Source: Elmis aenea (lineage: Eukaryota > Arthropoda > Insecta > Coleoptera > Elmidae). From it: DNA of 64,000 nt. The stretch spans positions 27,965,466-28,029,465 of the forward strand of contig OX393577.1 in the NCBI GenBank assembly GCA_947652605.1. Reading direction: 5' to 3'. How positions within the stretch are numbered: position 1 is the stretch's first letter; each line of letters opens with the position of its first letter. Both the position numbers and the translations under genes were made by a program. This document shows positions 38,801 through 47,573 of the stretch, in pieces. The notes beneath the pieces were generated by a model, which saw nothing but the letters and a program-made list of their open reading frames with translations, did no database searches and was not told the origin of the DNA.

Positions 38801-39110
38801 AGCCCCTCCTCCAGATAAAGATGACAATACGTTGTGTTCTAAACGTAGACTCTCCTTTAAAAAGACTCGGCACAAAGAATAAACACCAGAGGGTACGTTT
38901 CGTAAGCCACAGTCAGATAAATCAAACACTGGTTCAGGATTTTCTCTTGCCTAAAAATTATTATATGTAAACAAACTGATAACACAGTTGTTTGTCACTT
39001 TCGATTAAGAACTAATTATTTGCTTTATAAATACTTGAAAAACAATAACTCACCAACCAAAGTTTGTGTTCCAGTTTGGTCTTATTTTCTTTTTTATTTT
39101 TTTTAAACAT
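26806..39110 (-). CDS. LRSAM1: LRSAM1 (Tal), LRR-SAM-RING E3 ubiquitin ligase
   Basis: E3 ligase that ubiquitinates TSG101/ESCRT-I and acts in endosomal sorting and xenophagy. Thirteen exons: 39110-39054, 38950-38708, 38419-38119, 37760-37663, 35388-35359, 35148-35047, 34992-34884, 30521-30278, 30156-29913, 29799-29633, 29278-29160, 27239-27013 and 26925-26806. This gives 686 residues (human 723). LRRs cover about 25-190 (LLKILDIHDNAFTTIP, LKILDVSKNHLKNLPENL). A long coiled coil runs from about 234 to 535 (LEKIKEQKVQEFLEIER; LLEQEKKEEERILAA). A SAM-like domain lies at about 540-612 and a Pro/Ala segment with SAPPP sits where the human PSAP motifs lie. The C-terminal C3HC4 RING spans C640 to about C675: CIICMDNE split across the last intron, then VPCGHLCCC and CPLC. 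All RING ligands are present. Exon 5 ends at a GC donor. The intron 30522-34883 holds a giant palindrome. Confidence 0.95.
27415..27620 (+). pseudogene. hAT transposase C-terminal (dimerisation domain) remnant
   Basis: On the plus strand the frame reads ELFELLKYDFGVPATQ and then VSVEGAFSSLKFIL, matching the hAT dimerisation motif (P.S...SVER.FS...). It is followed after stop codons by FLVRLNKSF, like the usual hAT tail. It is antisense to LRSAM1, inside the intron between 27240 and 29159. No intact transposase or paired ends are visible. Confidence 0.65.
28487..28705. repeat. Fragment of the CAGTCATTCAA foldback family
   Basis: ACAGCGTCAATCAAAAAAAG at the left and GACACTGTATA at the right, with TGATAAAAGTTGGTGGATGG inside, match the modules of the larger palindrome at 49455-50524. 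Non-coding, within an LRSAM1 intron. Confidence 0.55.
31155..31352. repeat. GC-richer hAT-like MITE in LRSAM1 intron
   Basis: CAGAGGGAGAGGGCAAAAGG at the left and TCTCTGAGAGACTCTG at the right are imperfect inverted ends. Subterminal CCCCGGGCCTC pairs loosely with GCCTCGGCCC. CAGAGGG-type ends resemble hAT elements, but I could not define a clean 8-bp duplication. Confidence 0.4.
31789..34837. mobile_element. Giant foldback palindrome (about 1.8 kb excluding insertion) in LRSAM1 intron 7
   Basis: The ends TACAGGGTTGTGCAAAAGT (31789) and ACTTTTGTGCATCCCTGTA (to 34837) are inverted. The arms remain similar to a loop at about 32590-32840, and each carries mirrored words such as CAAACTTGTGAAACTTTAAAC. 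Long frames in the two arms (31700-32122 plus, 33297-33608 minus) are the same non-conserved sequence read from each arm, not genes. The right arm is interrupted by the hAT-type element 33596-34795. Flanking TA is shared by both ends. Confidence 0.8.
33596..34795. mobile_element. hAT-type non-autonomous element, copy 2
   Basis: Ends CAGCGTTTCTCAACC and GATTGAGAATCGCTG are imperfect inverted repeats, with GCGGACCGG repeated near each end. A 7-bp duplication TCTAGAT flanks it (33589-33595, 34796-34802), one base short of the hAT-typical 8. It is closely related throughout to 894-2073, including an internal truncated foldback arm starting TACAGGGTGTTTCTTAAG at 33790. No transposase. Confidence 0.85.
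35653..35919. mobile_element. MITE with ATGTTATGCCGAAT ends in LRSAM1 intron
   Basis: ATGTTATGCCGAAT and ATTCAGCATAACAT are inverted ends, and internal ATGAAATAAGCAATAC pairs with GTATTGCTTATTTCAC. It holds TCATTCACTTGGTCACTC, a word also seen inverted in the 21956-22300 MITE family, so the families may share an interior. Non-coding. Confidence 0.65.
37266..37396. mobile_element. Short MITE, second copy of the POLE3-intron family
   Basis: Ends TTAGGGTCAACTCAAAC and, inverted, GAATTAACTCTAA, with internal GATCACGATAATTAGTAACC and GGTTACCAACTATTGTGATC pairing. About 130 bp, non-coding, in the LRSAM1 intron 35389-37662. Confidence 0.55.
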
Positions 39111-39381
39111 TTTTTGGCAGTATTTATTACAATGAATAGGTGTTAAGGCACTGCTGTCTTTTGTAACACATTTAAATCAAATGAAGCGTTTTAACCCACG
39201 GCGATACATGTTATTAATAATTTTAATAAATTTCTTTACATTGCTTAGTTAACATTTGAACATAAATGTTTTGACAACTGTCAAATCAATAGTGTCAATT
39301 TGGAAGGGGTGCCATAATGGAGGTATAATCGTTAAAGGAAGTGTTGCCAATATAAAAGATAATTTTGCATAGGCAGCATAC
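39111..39381. promoter_or_regulatory. LRSAM1 upstream region
   Basis: The 5' flank between the LRSAM1 start codon and the first transposon end. No TATA box or other core element can be called with confidence. It is short because transposon DNA starts at about 39382. Confidence 0.35.
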
Positions 39382-39469
39382 GCCTTTACACACAGACGCT
39401 TTCCTGCGCGATTGAGGGGCGTGTACGGTTTCGCGCGCGAAAGATTGTGTGTGTACAAAGGTGGGTACG

Positions 39470-39847
39470 GGTGGGTACAGACATGCAACAAAACATCGCA
39501 TCGTAACACCGTCGCGTACAGATTGTTGTTGCGCGTTGAAGTTACTGTGTGCCGTGAATTGCATCGTATCAAAACGTCGCCGCGTAACATCGCAGCAAAC
39601 ATTCTGGCGTCCCACCATTTTGGTATTACTTTTAGTACCTAAGTATGTTACGCAGACCTGTACATACATAAAAAGCATGGTGCAACATCAGCGCGTAACC
39701 TTCCTTTGATGTGACGCTGGAATACCGACAACCGATGGGACGCCACGATGTTACTATGTTGCGGTGTTACGATGTTACGAAGTGCGGTACAAACAGGTTA
39801 CGCGACGGCGTTACTATACCATGTTTTGTTGCATGTCTGTACCCACC
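39470..39847. mobile_element. MITE nested in the Harbinger element
   Basis: GTGGGTACAGACATGCAACA at 39471 continues as a perfect 25-bp inverted match to 39822-39846, and similarity extends to about 50 bp (GTCGCGTA). Internal TGGCGTCCCACC and GGGACGCCA also pair. Long open frames crossing this G+C-richer stretch on both strands are not genes. Confidence 0.7.
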
Positions 39848-39972
39848 TCAAGGAGTGCAAAGGCAAACGAAAGCGTGTCGGAAATCGCGCACGCAATCTT
39901 GTGCGAGCCATATCTATGTACAACATTTGACAACGCGCGCTTTACTACACGCAAACGCGTTGTTGTTTAAAC

Positions 39973-40235
39973 ATGGATATCCACCTGTGGACGAAAGAAT
40001 TAATAACGGATTTTATTAATTTAAATAAGTCCAGTTCTTGCTTATGGCAAGTGAAAAGTGAAGAATACAAAAATAAAATTTTGCAAAGAATGAAGATTTC
40101 CCGAAGCCAATAGAGATTAAGTTGTAAAAAAAAATCAGAGTTTACAAAGGAATTAAAAAACTCTCGTGAAAGCCAGCGAAGTGGATGTGGTACTGACGAA
40201 CCCTGTAACGAGGATGGTATAAATGCTCAAAGATG
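39973..40235 (+). pseudogene. MADF/Myb-like DNA-binding protein remnant of a Harbinger element
   Basis: It starts ATG at 39973 and reads LWTKELITDFINLNK then CLWQVKSEEYKNKILQ, the signature of the MADF domain, before a stop and shifted frames. The sequence is then interrupted by the hAT element at 40244. Harbinger elements commonly carry such a second gene. It is not functional. Confidence 0.6.
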
Positions 40236-40243
40236 CAGAGGAT

Positions 40244-41387
40244 CAGGGTTGTTCCTGCTATTACAATTGTAATAGATCTATTACAATAAGCATGGAACTA
40301 TTACGCTATTACAAAAGCAGCAAATCTATTACATTTACAGTTTTCGATTTTTCAACCATGTCCGTCTCCTAAAGAGCAATTTTGCGTATAAGAAAATTTG
40401 AAATTTGCATTTTAGCGCTCTTTTCGTCACAGTAAAACTGTAGGTGCGTTCGGGACGCACGCTTCCAGAGTGGAGTGGATTGGACAGGATTGGAGTAAGA
40501 TTGTAATCACGTGGTCTCAGAGCCTCCAAGAGTAAATCTTGTGCGTTCGGGACGTGAAGGTGCAGAAAATCAGCGGATATTTCAAATATAAAAGTAACCT
40601 TACTATTTTGTTGTAGACCGGTTCAGACCGGTCTAATCAGACATCATTGTACGTAAAACAAGGAACAAATTGTATTGCTTCGAATTTGTTAGATTATTTG
40701 GTTATAAAATTGATGTAAAATGTCATGATATGAAACCATTTAACTTCCCAAAATTTTGTTTTAATAATAGGGAATTACATCGAAAGTTAATTACTGTCCA
40801 CAAGAAATTGTTGTTAACTAATGCAACACAATAACACGAAGCCTGGATGTTAACTGTATCTTATTCTTATGCTGTACCTGGCAATTCAAAGAATTCAAAC
40901 GTAGACAATCCGTAATGCGCATGTCTTCTTTCGCGAGCTCAGCTTGCCCCAGCTTCAGAGGTGGTGCAAATTAGAGTAGATTTATTTACTCCACTTATGC
41001 AGTCCCGAACGCCCTTCGGAGCGATCTTTTTTACTCCAAAGTCGCGTCCCGAACGCTGTGGAGCAAATAAAGCAAAAAGAGCGTACGTCCCGAACGCACC
41101 TAATATTTGAATGTACCTAGAGTTAGTTTATGACTTTATCAATAGGTATCGCTTTTAATTATTAGTTCTTTTTTGCAATAATTGTCATAACTTTTATTTA
41201 AACGGCTAGTAAATGCATTAATTCTATGCGTACTCTGACGGCGACAGACCTGGAACGTACTATTCATGCATTTCATGTAGATTGTGCCATTTGTATAGTG
41301 AAAAAAAATCTATTACATTTTGAAGGAATCTATTACAGTTTTCTTCCCTAATCTATTACAATCGAAAAATTGAAAAGAACAACCCTG
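40244..41387. mobile_element. hAT-type element with perfect 8-bp TSD, itself invaded
   Basis: Starts CAGGGTTGTTC and ends GAACAACCCTG. The flanking CAGAGGAT is duplicated exactly at 40236-40243 and 41388-41395. Subterminal repeats TCTATTACA occur several times at both ends, a usual place for hAT transposase binding sites. Without the inner 662-bp insertion (40441-41102) it is about 480 bp and non-coding. Confidence 0.88.
40441..41102. mobile_element. TA-flanked TIR element, TAGGTGCGTTCGGGACG ends
   Basis: The 17-bp ends TAGGTGCGTTCGGGACG and CGTCCCGAACGCACCTA are perfect inverse copies. The motif GTTCGGGACG recurs subterminally near 40545 and 41040. A related, longer copy is 43051-45996; both share TCACGTGGTCTC and GAGCCTCCAAG near one end. 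It is nested inside the hAT element 40244-41387. Confidence 0.82.
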
Positions 41388-41394
41388 CAGAGGA

Positions 41395-41759
41395 TATCCC
41401 AGTACTAAACTTCATGTCCTCGAATGATCGTCCAGTGGCCAAAAACCGCAGAGTAGCCGTGAGACGTTCCTCAGCACTAATACTCTGTCGCATTATTGTA
41501 TCTTGTTTCGTGATTTTGTTTCATCTTATTCAGCAGTGTTTCAAAAGAAACACTTGAAACACTGTTCATCCGCAAATAATTTTTAAAATCATCAGGATGA
41601 CTTTCACGCAATAATTTTACCAAGGGTAAGTGGTAAGTGACCAAAACGTCTATGGTCTTTCACCCAAAAACTCCGTTTTCGTCTTCTACTTTTTAAGACT
41701 TCACTTACACCAGCAAAAACCACAGCCAGTGCGATATTTTTTCTTTTAAATTCCATTTC
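41395..41759 (-). pseudogene. Harbinger transposase N-terminal remnant
   Basis: Minus-strand frames read RRRKRSFWVKD, LLRESHPDDFKNYLRM and SAEERLTATLRFLATG then FEDMKFSTGIS, the N-terminal part typical of HARBI1-like transposases. Frameshifts separate the blocks, and the DDE catalytic region is missing because the reading runs straight into non-transposase sequence at the hAT insertion point. Confidence 0.68.
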
Positions 41760-42141
41760 TTACGCAAACTAAAATTAACAAAACGTTCTTTTCTCATGCA
41801 TTTCTCAGTCGGCACGCTTTCCTGCGCGAAAGAGCGGTGCATGCATTTTTGTAACAAACTTCAATCGCGCGCGAATACGCGTACACTTTTACCCGCGCGT
41901 AAAACTGTACGCTCGATGTGTAAGGGAAAGCGCTTGTGTGTAAAGGCGGCTAATATGCAGTTGTCCTTTTTCTATCTGCATAGCTCGTATATGTCGTATA
42001 TGTCGTGTTCTGTGTATATGTGAATATGTGATGTCATATACAGTCATAGCTGCTAATACAGAAAGCTGCGTGTGCTACGAAGGAGCTAAAAATTTAATTA
42101 TCAGCTACGTACAATAACAACTTGTCACAGCAATTTTTAAG

Positions 42142-42514
42142 GTAATTTATGATTGTACTGGACCGGCGTAACTATCATATGAACGCTGTAGGCGTTTGTG
42201 CGTTAAAGTATTTACGAAAGCTGCAACTGTAACTGTAACCCATTACACATTTATGATTTATGGCCTACATTTAGTTTATCCTATGCATTTGAAAAACAGA
42301 AAACCTTAACCAACCTTTAACCTGACCCTATATTGTTGACCAACTGAACGAGGATGAGGTTAAAAAAGGTCGGCGAAAGTTTTTTTTAATCGTAATTTTT
42401 AATGGATTGCAAAAACATTTACGTAGAGTTGTACGCGCATACGCTTACATGTTAACGTAGCATTTAAACACGTGAACACCTGACAGCCACGCCGGTCTAG
42501 CACAAGCATACATT
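42142..42514. mobile_element. Diverged copy of the 21956-22300 MITE family
   Basis: It contains GGACCGGCGTAACTATCA at the left and TGACAGCCACGCCGGTC at the right, the interior TTGTTGACCAACTGAACGAG, and subterminal AGGCGTTTGTGCG / CGCATACGCTTACATG. It matches the NAPG-intron copy along its length. Non-coding. Confidence 0.62.
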
Positions 42515-44451
42515 ACCATTTTTAACAGTATATTACCCTTATAGGTTTGATTAAAATCAAAACTCATATATAATTGGTTTTTGTTTATATTAAAATTGTT
42601 ATGCTTTTTAAACTTAATAATTTCGTTAAAGCTGGTTGAACTTTTGCGTTAAATCAAAGAATACATTTTGTTTTCTATTAAGGAAAAATTAACTTGGACT
42701 AAAAATGTATTGTCTTATTTCTTAAACTACATATGTATATTATTTTTGTGTATCTTGTCAAATTTAATTTACAATATCCTCTTCGGTTTCGCCATGCTCA
42801 ATACAATATAAAAAAAACACGATTGCAATTGCAAAAAATCCACTTTAAAGGTCTCTTCACACACATCAGTCACGGCGCGTCTCAGTTCCGTCAACCGTCA
42901 GTCATAAACATAAAAAATATTATTTCTTGTAATTTAAGTTGATTCATCTACACTCGTCCGGCGCAGTTACGAATATCTCGTCAGTCTGTCAGTCACAGTC
43001 TCACAGTCCCGGCGCCTGACAGTCAAACTTGCTATTTCTTACCGATATTTTAGGCGCGTTCGGGACGGCGGCTCTTTTTACTCTATTTGCACTTTTCTGC
43101 TCCACAGCGTGCGGGACGCGACAGTGGGAGAAAAAAGAGCAGCTCCGAAGCGCGTTCGGGACAGAAAGATTGGGGTAAATGGAGCTTATCTATTTACACC
43201 GTCGAGAGCTGGTGAAAGCGGAGCAGTCATGCGCATAACGGAATGTTTACGTGTGTTTGAATTCGTTGAAATTGGAATTACCAGAATTAGGGTAAGCTAA
43301 ACATCCTGGCGTCGTTTAATAAGTAGTTGCGAAGTTATAATATGTAAAAGTGTACTCCGTGTTGTGTTCTGCCAGTGATACAAAATGTTTCATTCCGAAA
43401 AATATGCCATGGTTTTAGATGAAGGAGGAAATTCCACATAAGAAAGAAAATTCATCAATATTATTATTGAATATATTACATTATTTTAAATAAAAGTTTA
43501 AACAGCGGTATTAATGTTGTTGCAGAAAATACACTGGAACATTTTCCATCAACCCCATAAATTCTTTCACAATTAAACATTGAAACAAAAGAAAATGTAC
43601 CAACAGAAAGCCTGGATAAATTGTGGTCACACAAGACAATTTTGTTTTTAATTGAAAAAGTGAAGAGTAATAAATTATGAAGAGTTCAACAGTGGTTATA
43701 AAAAGCCTTTTTGGAAAAAAGTTTCCAGCAACTTTAAGATCAAATTAAACAAAGACTTCAGTGATATTCAGTGCCAATCAAAATCGAAGGGCTTATGCTA
43801 GGGTGACCATTTGTCCCCGATTTTCGGGAACAGTCCCCGAAACAAGACTCAAGTCCCGGATTATTCTTGTCCCCGATTTTGTCCCCGATTTTCATATTTT
43901 CCTTTACACATCTAAAATAACGAATTTATGGTGCTTTCACTGTTGCCAAATTATGCAAATCTGTTAGTCTGGCAACATTGTAATAGTGTAGTTTATGCAC
44001 GAGAAATAAAGTGTCAAAGTCCGATTACGTTATGTTAAGTTAGAATTACCATACGTCCTTTCTTCTGCACATATCCTCTCTTTGAAATGTGCAAAAATGC
44101 GTGGGTTTTAAATCCCGCTCTTTAATTTGAATTTCGTTTATTAAAATGAAAGTAGTGGTTTGTGGTGTACGGAAAACGGAATATAGATTTTTCGAAAGTT
44201 AGTTGAGGTTAAGGTCCTCAACTTGAGGATCTTTTTTTTTTTTGTAACGCCAGCTTACAAGGGAAGTACTCCGATAGTGACTCGCCGATTTTTATACAAA
44301 TTTACTGAAACAAGTAACACATAAAATAATATATTTCTGCAATTTCAAAAGTTGCTTACGGGTACCGGAACCAGGAAAAAAATCGATTTGAAAATGGTTT
44401 TTTAGCGTAAATTCCTATGTATACCAACATAATTCACAGATTAGTCAGTAA

Positions 44452-44519
44452 GCCGGTAGCGCAAGCGGTAGAGTACTTGACTTGCGACAAGCCTTCCCAG
44501 GCTCGATTCCCGACGAAGA
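44452..44519 (+). ncRNA. tRNA-like Pol III box sequence in hairpin arm (not a functional tRNA)
   Basis: TAGCGCAAGCGGTAGAG matches a Pol III A box/D arm, and GGCTCGATTCCCG about 30 bp later matches a B box/T arm; a T run follows. The acceptor stem does not pair and the anticodon stem is imperfect, so it is not a working tRNA gene. It looks like a SINE-type head. An inverted, diverged copy lies at about 45247-45315 in the other arm. Confidence 0.5.
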
Positions 44520-45246
44520 CATTTAATTTTTTTTTTGTTTGGTTATTTATACCGCTTAAATTTCATTTAACAATTTTTTACTACTACTAGAGAAGTGAAA
44601 TACTCTTCATCTCCCATCAATAGCGATTGAAGATAATTAAATATATTGTCGGCTATATCTCTTTCCTTTTTGGTTATTTCACTTTGGTTGTAGGGAAAAC
44701 AATTCTTTATTTTCTCGGTAAATAGTTTCATTATATTTATCACGTTTGCCATTTTAATATTATAACTAAACACAAGATACACTTTGGGTTGTTGCACACG
44801 AACTGCAAATATTCTAAAACTGTATCAGCCCTTATGACCATTCCTTAATATACCCCCCGAACAGTATTAACATGTTTTCGAACCCTGGATTATATTGGAT
44901 ACAAGTAATACAACCTAATTTAATTTTCCAAGAATTAATCCAGTCTAAATTCTGGAATTTGCCAAATAAACAGTTAACACTGTAATTTTGTAGTTATAAA
45001 TATGTATTATGAGACAAGTACGAAAGGTTGTTCTTATATTTTTCGCTTGAAGAAATTAATAATATTGACCTACAAGTTTCAAATATGTTGATTTATTAAA
45101 TAATTTGTATATATTTTTGACAAATGAAATATTTTATTTTACTTATTCATTACTTTAATTTAATATCTGATTTATCGTAAAAAATTGTTAAATGAAATTT
45201 AAGCGGTAAGTATTTATAAACAACCAAACAAACAAAAAATTAATAT

Positions 45247-45315
45247 CTTCGTCGGGAATCGATACTGGGATAGCTTGTTGCAAGTCAAGTACTCTACCGC
45301 TTGCGCTACCGGCTT
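45247..45315 (-). ncRNA. Second tRNA-like Pol III box copy, opposite arm
   Basis: Read on the minus strand it gives TAGCGCAAGCGGTAGAG and then TATCGATTCCCGACGAAG, the same layout as the copy at 44452-44519 but with several substitutions in the B-box stem and anticodon region. Confidence 0.45.
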
Positions 45316-46245
45316 ACTGACTAGATTGTGAATTATATTGGTATACATACGAATTTACGCTAAAAAACCATTTTCAAATCGATTTTTTTCCTGGTTCCAG
45401 TACGCGTAAGCAACTTTTGAAATTGCAGAAATATATTATTTTATGTGTTACTTGTTTCAGTAAATTTGTATAAAAATCGGCGAGTCACTATCCGAGTACT
45501 TCCCTTGTTAGTGTCCCCGAAAGTTCGGGGGAAAAATGGTCACCTTAGCTTATGCGAACATATAAAACGGTCTTTGACCACAAGAATTTATAATCTAGAA
45601 AATAAGCACACTTTAACTGTTGAGTAGTAGCAACTAACTAAATAAATAAAAAAATTTAACTCCTTTAAATAGTTATATTTCAATCCTTTTCTTAAAAACT
45701 TCTCTCCAAATAAACAACCTATTATAATCAAATAAGTTTAAATAATCTAGAAATTCGTAGCACCAGAACCTTTTGTTTGTTTGACCTGTGGTAAACATTT
45801 TAAAGGAGACCCATGATTAGACCGGTGTATAAACAAAATAGTGAGGTTATCTTTATTTAAATTTGAAAAATCAGCACGAACACGTCCCGAACGCTCGAGA
45901 TTTAACCTTGGAGGCTCTAGAGACCACGTGACTACGCTCTTACTCTGCGCCGCTCCACTCCATTCTGCTCTGGGAACAGCGTCCCGAACGCGACTATTGC
46001 CTGACGCCTGACTGACTTGTGTGAATAGGCATCGTGGGTATGACTGAGACAAAACGGTGACGGATCGGAGACGGAACTGAGACTCGCCGTGACTGATGTG
46101 TGTGAAGAGACCTTAAATGTACACAGATTTACTACTTAAATTGGATTTTGCACTTCAGAACGGTTAAGAAACAAATTTATTGTGGACAGTAGCCAGTAGC
46201 TCCAAAATCGTTGGCGATCAAATTAACTTCCATTTACTTGTAATT

Positions 46246-46466
46246 GGCCTTTTACACTTACGGTTTTGCACGTGGCCTTGCATGTGGTTATGATCGTGTG
46301 TGTGAACGCTAAAACCAAGCGATTTTATTGACTTTAGATTCACTTGTGCAAAACCAAGGTCAATAAAATCGCTTGGTTTTAGGGTTCACACACACGATCA
46401 TAATTCATAACCACATGCAAAATCAAGTAGGCAAAACCACGTGCAAAACCTTAACTGTAACCGGCC
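46246..46466. mobile_element. 221-bp hairpin MITE
   Basis: A nearly complete palindrome: GGCC and then GGTTTTGCACGTGG at the left pair with CCACGTGCAAAACC and GGCC at the right. Inner AAAACCAAGCGATTTTATTG pairs with CAATAAAATCGCTTGGTTTT around a short loop near 46335. Non-coding. Confidence 0.75.
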
Positions 46467-46469
46467 TAT

Positions 46470-47570
46470 AATAGGTTCCTAAAAAATTTACCAAAACAAA
46501 GCAAAATAATCAGGGAATGGGTTCCTTACTGGGAAATTTTCTAGAATTTAGATTATCTAATGCTTAATGCATCTTTTTTACAATTTTACCACAAAGATTT
46601 GATTAGGAATATGGGAAAGTATTGGAACAAGAAAAATTTAATATTTTAAATTGATTTCGGATTTTTTATACAAAAATGTATTTTGTAACCAACGAAAAAA
46701 CGCTCATTTGGTAGTAGACTTCGACGGCGAAATACACCTACGATAAGGGTTCCATTTAAGTATAGGCGTATGAGGCGCAAGCTCGGAGACTCACTTCCTG
46801 GTGGTCTCATGGTCTGCCTCATTATTTAGGAGGCCTGACTCAAAGAATAAATCGAAAAACCTGTCTCGGGGCAAAAAAAAACATTTTTGTTAACGTGAAA
46901 CATTAATTTTACAATTTTGTTTTTCTATTAAAATTATGCTATTGATTTTTGTAACTCAAATTTAGTGAACATGTCGAAATTTCACTTTATTACACTGACA
47001 TCTTAGCATCTTACACACAAGGTAAGTACTCTAGCTAGCCTCTAGGACCTAGAGTGTCTTATGAGAGCATTAGGTACTACCTTAATTATCTCGTTTGTTT
47101 CCAAAAATAAGCGCAACAAACCTTTTATAGAATTAAATGGTAGGAAAAACTGTTTACAATATAATAAAAATTTAATAAGATAAGCGTTGTTGACTCATAT
47201 TAAAATTCAGGACGTAATTATTTCCATCTAAAAATTGTATGCATTAAAATGCAGTAAATAATAATCTGTGGTGGTTTTATTTTTTGTACAACTATTTTGT
47301 TAAATAGTTTATTTAAAATCGAACAGTTTATTAAAACTTTATTTCAAAAAAAGTGTATTATATAGAAAATGGAGCATATGTAAAATATGAATGGTTTTTA
47401 CATGCAAATAAAACTTTAAAAAAAGGTTTTAATATATCTTTGTGCGTTTTATTTATTGTACTATTCTGTATGCGCACATATGCACAAAATATTGTAATTA
47501 AAGACGTATTACAAATGTATATCGATAAATCGCTGTAATTACAAAGTGGTTTTAATCAACTATATTTTCC
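46470..47570. other. Gene-free stretch downstream of the unknown gene
   Basis: AT-rich. A moderately G+C-richer patch near 46720-46830 may be an old repeat. Nothing codes convincingly. It should contain the 3' UTR of the gene ending at 47574. Confidence 0.45.
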
Positions 47571-47573
47571 TTA

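Larger units (their letters stand above)
39382..41947. mobile_element. PIF/Harbinger-type element with other elements nested inside
   Basis: GCCTTTACACACA (39382-39394) and its exact inverse TGTGTGTAAAGGC (41935-41947) mark the ends, with GCGCGAAAG-type subterminal repeats. Inside, the plus strand from 39973 encodes a MADF/Myb-like start, and the minus strand from about 41759 encodes the start of a Harbinger transposase. The middle is deleted and further occupied by a MITE (39470-39847) and a hAT element (40244-41387). The two-protein Harbinger layout supports the assignment. Confidence 0.72.
43799..45547. mobile_element. hAT-type element with perfect 8-bp TSD and an internal long hairpin
   Basis: Ends TAGGGTGACCATTTGTCCCC and the inverse GGAAAAATGGTCACCTTA are flanked by an exact GCTTATGC duplication (43791-43798, 45548-45555). 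The interior 44256-44580 is inverted at 45176-45510. No transposase was found; a short frame at 44567-44797 on the minus strand matches nothing I know. It is inserted in the Myb-like remnant of the 43051-45996 element. Confidence 0.88.
43051..45996 (+). mobile_element. TIR element (GCGTTCGGGACG family), middle of the nest, with Myb/SANT-like remnant
   Basis: Ends TAGGCGCGTTCGGGACG and CGTCCCGAACGCGACTA; sister copy at 40441-41102. On the plus strand about 43600-43690 reads LDKLWSHKTILFLIEKVK, and after removing the inner hAT the frame reads GLMRTYKTVFDHK. Both resemble the trihelix/SANT-like second protein of Harbinger elements. Many stops; not functional. TA flanks the ends, so the superfamily is not settled. 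Confidence 0.68.
42849..46113. mobile_element. Harbinger-like element (TAA duplication), outermost of a three-level nest
   Basis: Ends AGGTCTCTTCACACACATCA and its inverse, ending TGAAGAGACCT at 46113, are near-perfect over about 30 bp. TAA flanks both sides (42846-42848 and 46114-46116), giving a 3-bp duplication. Subterminal tandem words CAGTCAC, GTCAGTC and CTGACTG are dense at both ends. Its interior is occupied by the element 43051-45996. Confidence 0.78.

Noticed and set aside
39249..40019. Cluster of long open frames on both strands (up to 127 codons)
   Set aside because: The stretch is G+C-richer transposon-end DNA with inverted repeats, which lowers stop frequency; no homology apart from the MADF start at 39973.
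44452..44519. Candidate functional tRNA gene
   Set aside because: A and B boxes are present but the acceptor stem does not pair and the anticodon stem is imperfect; kept only as a tRNA-like repeat.
45747..46052. 101-codon minus-strand frame
   Set aside because: Falls across the terminal repeats of two nested elements (43051-45996 and 42849-46113).
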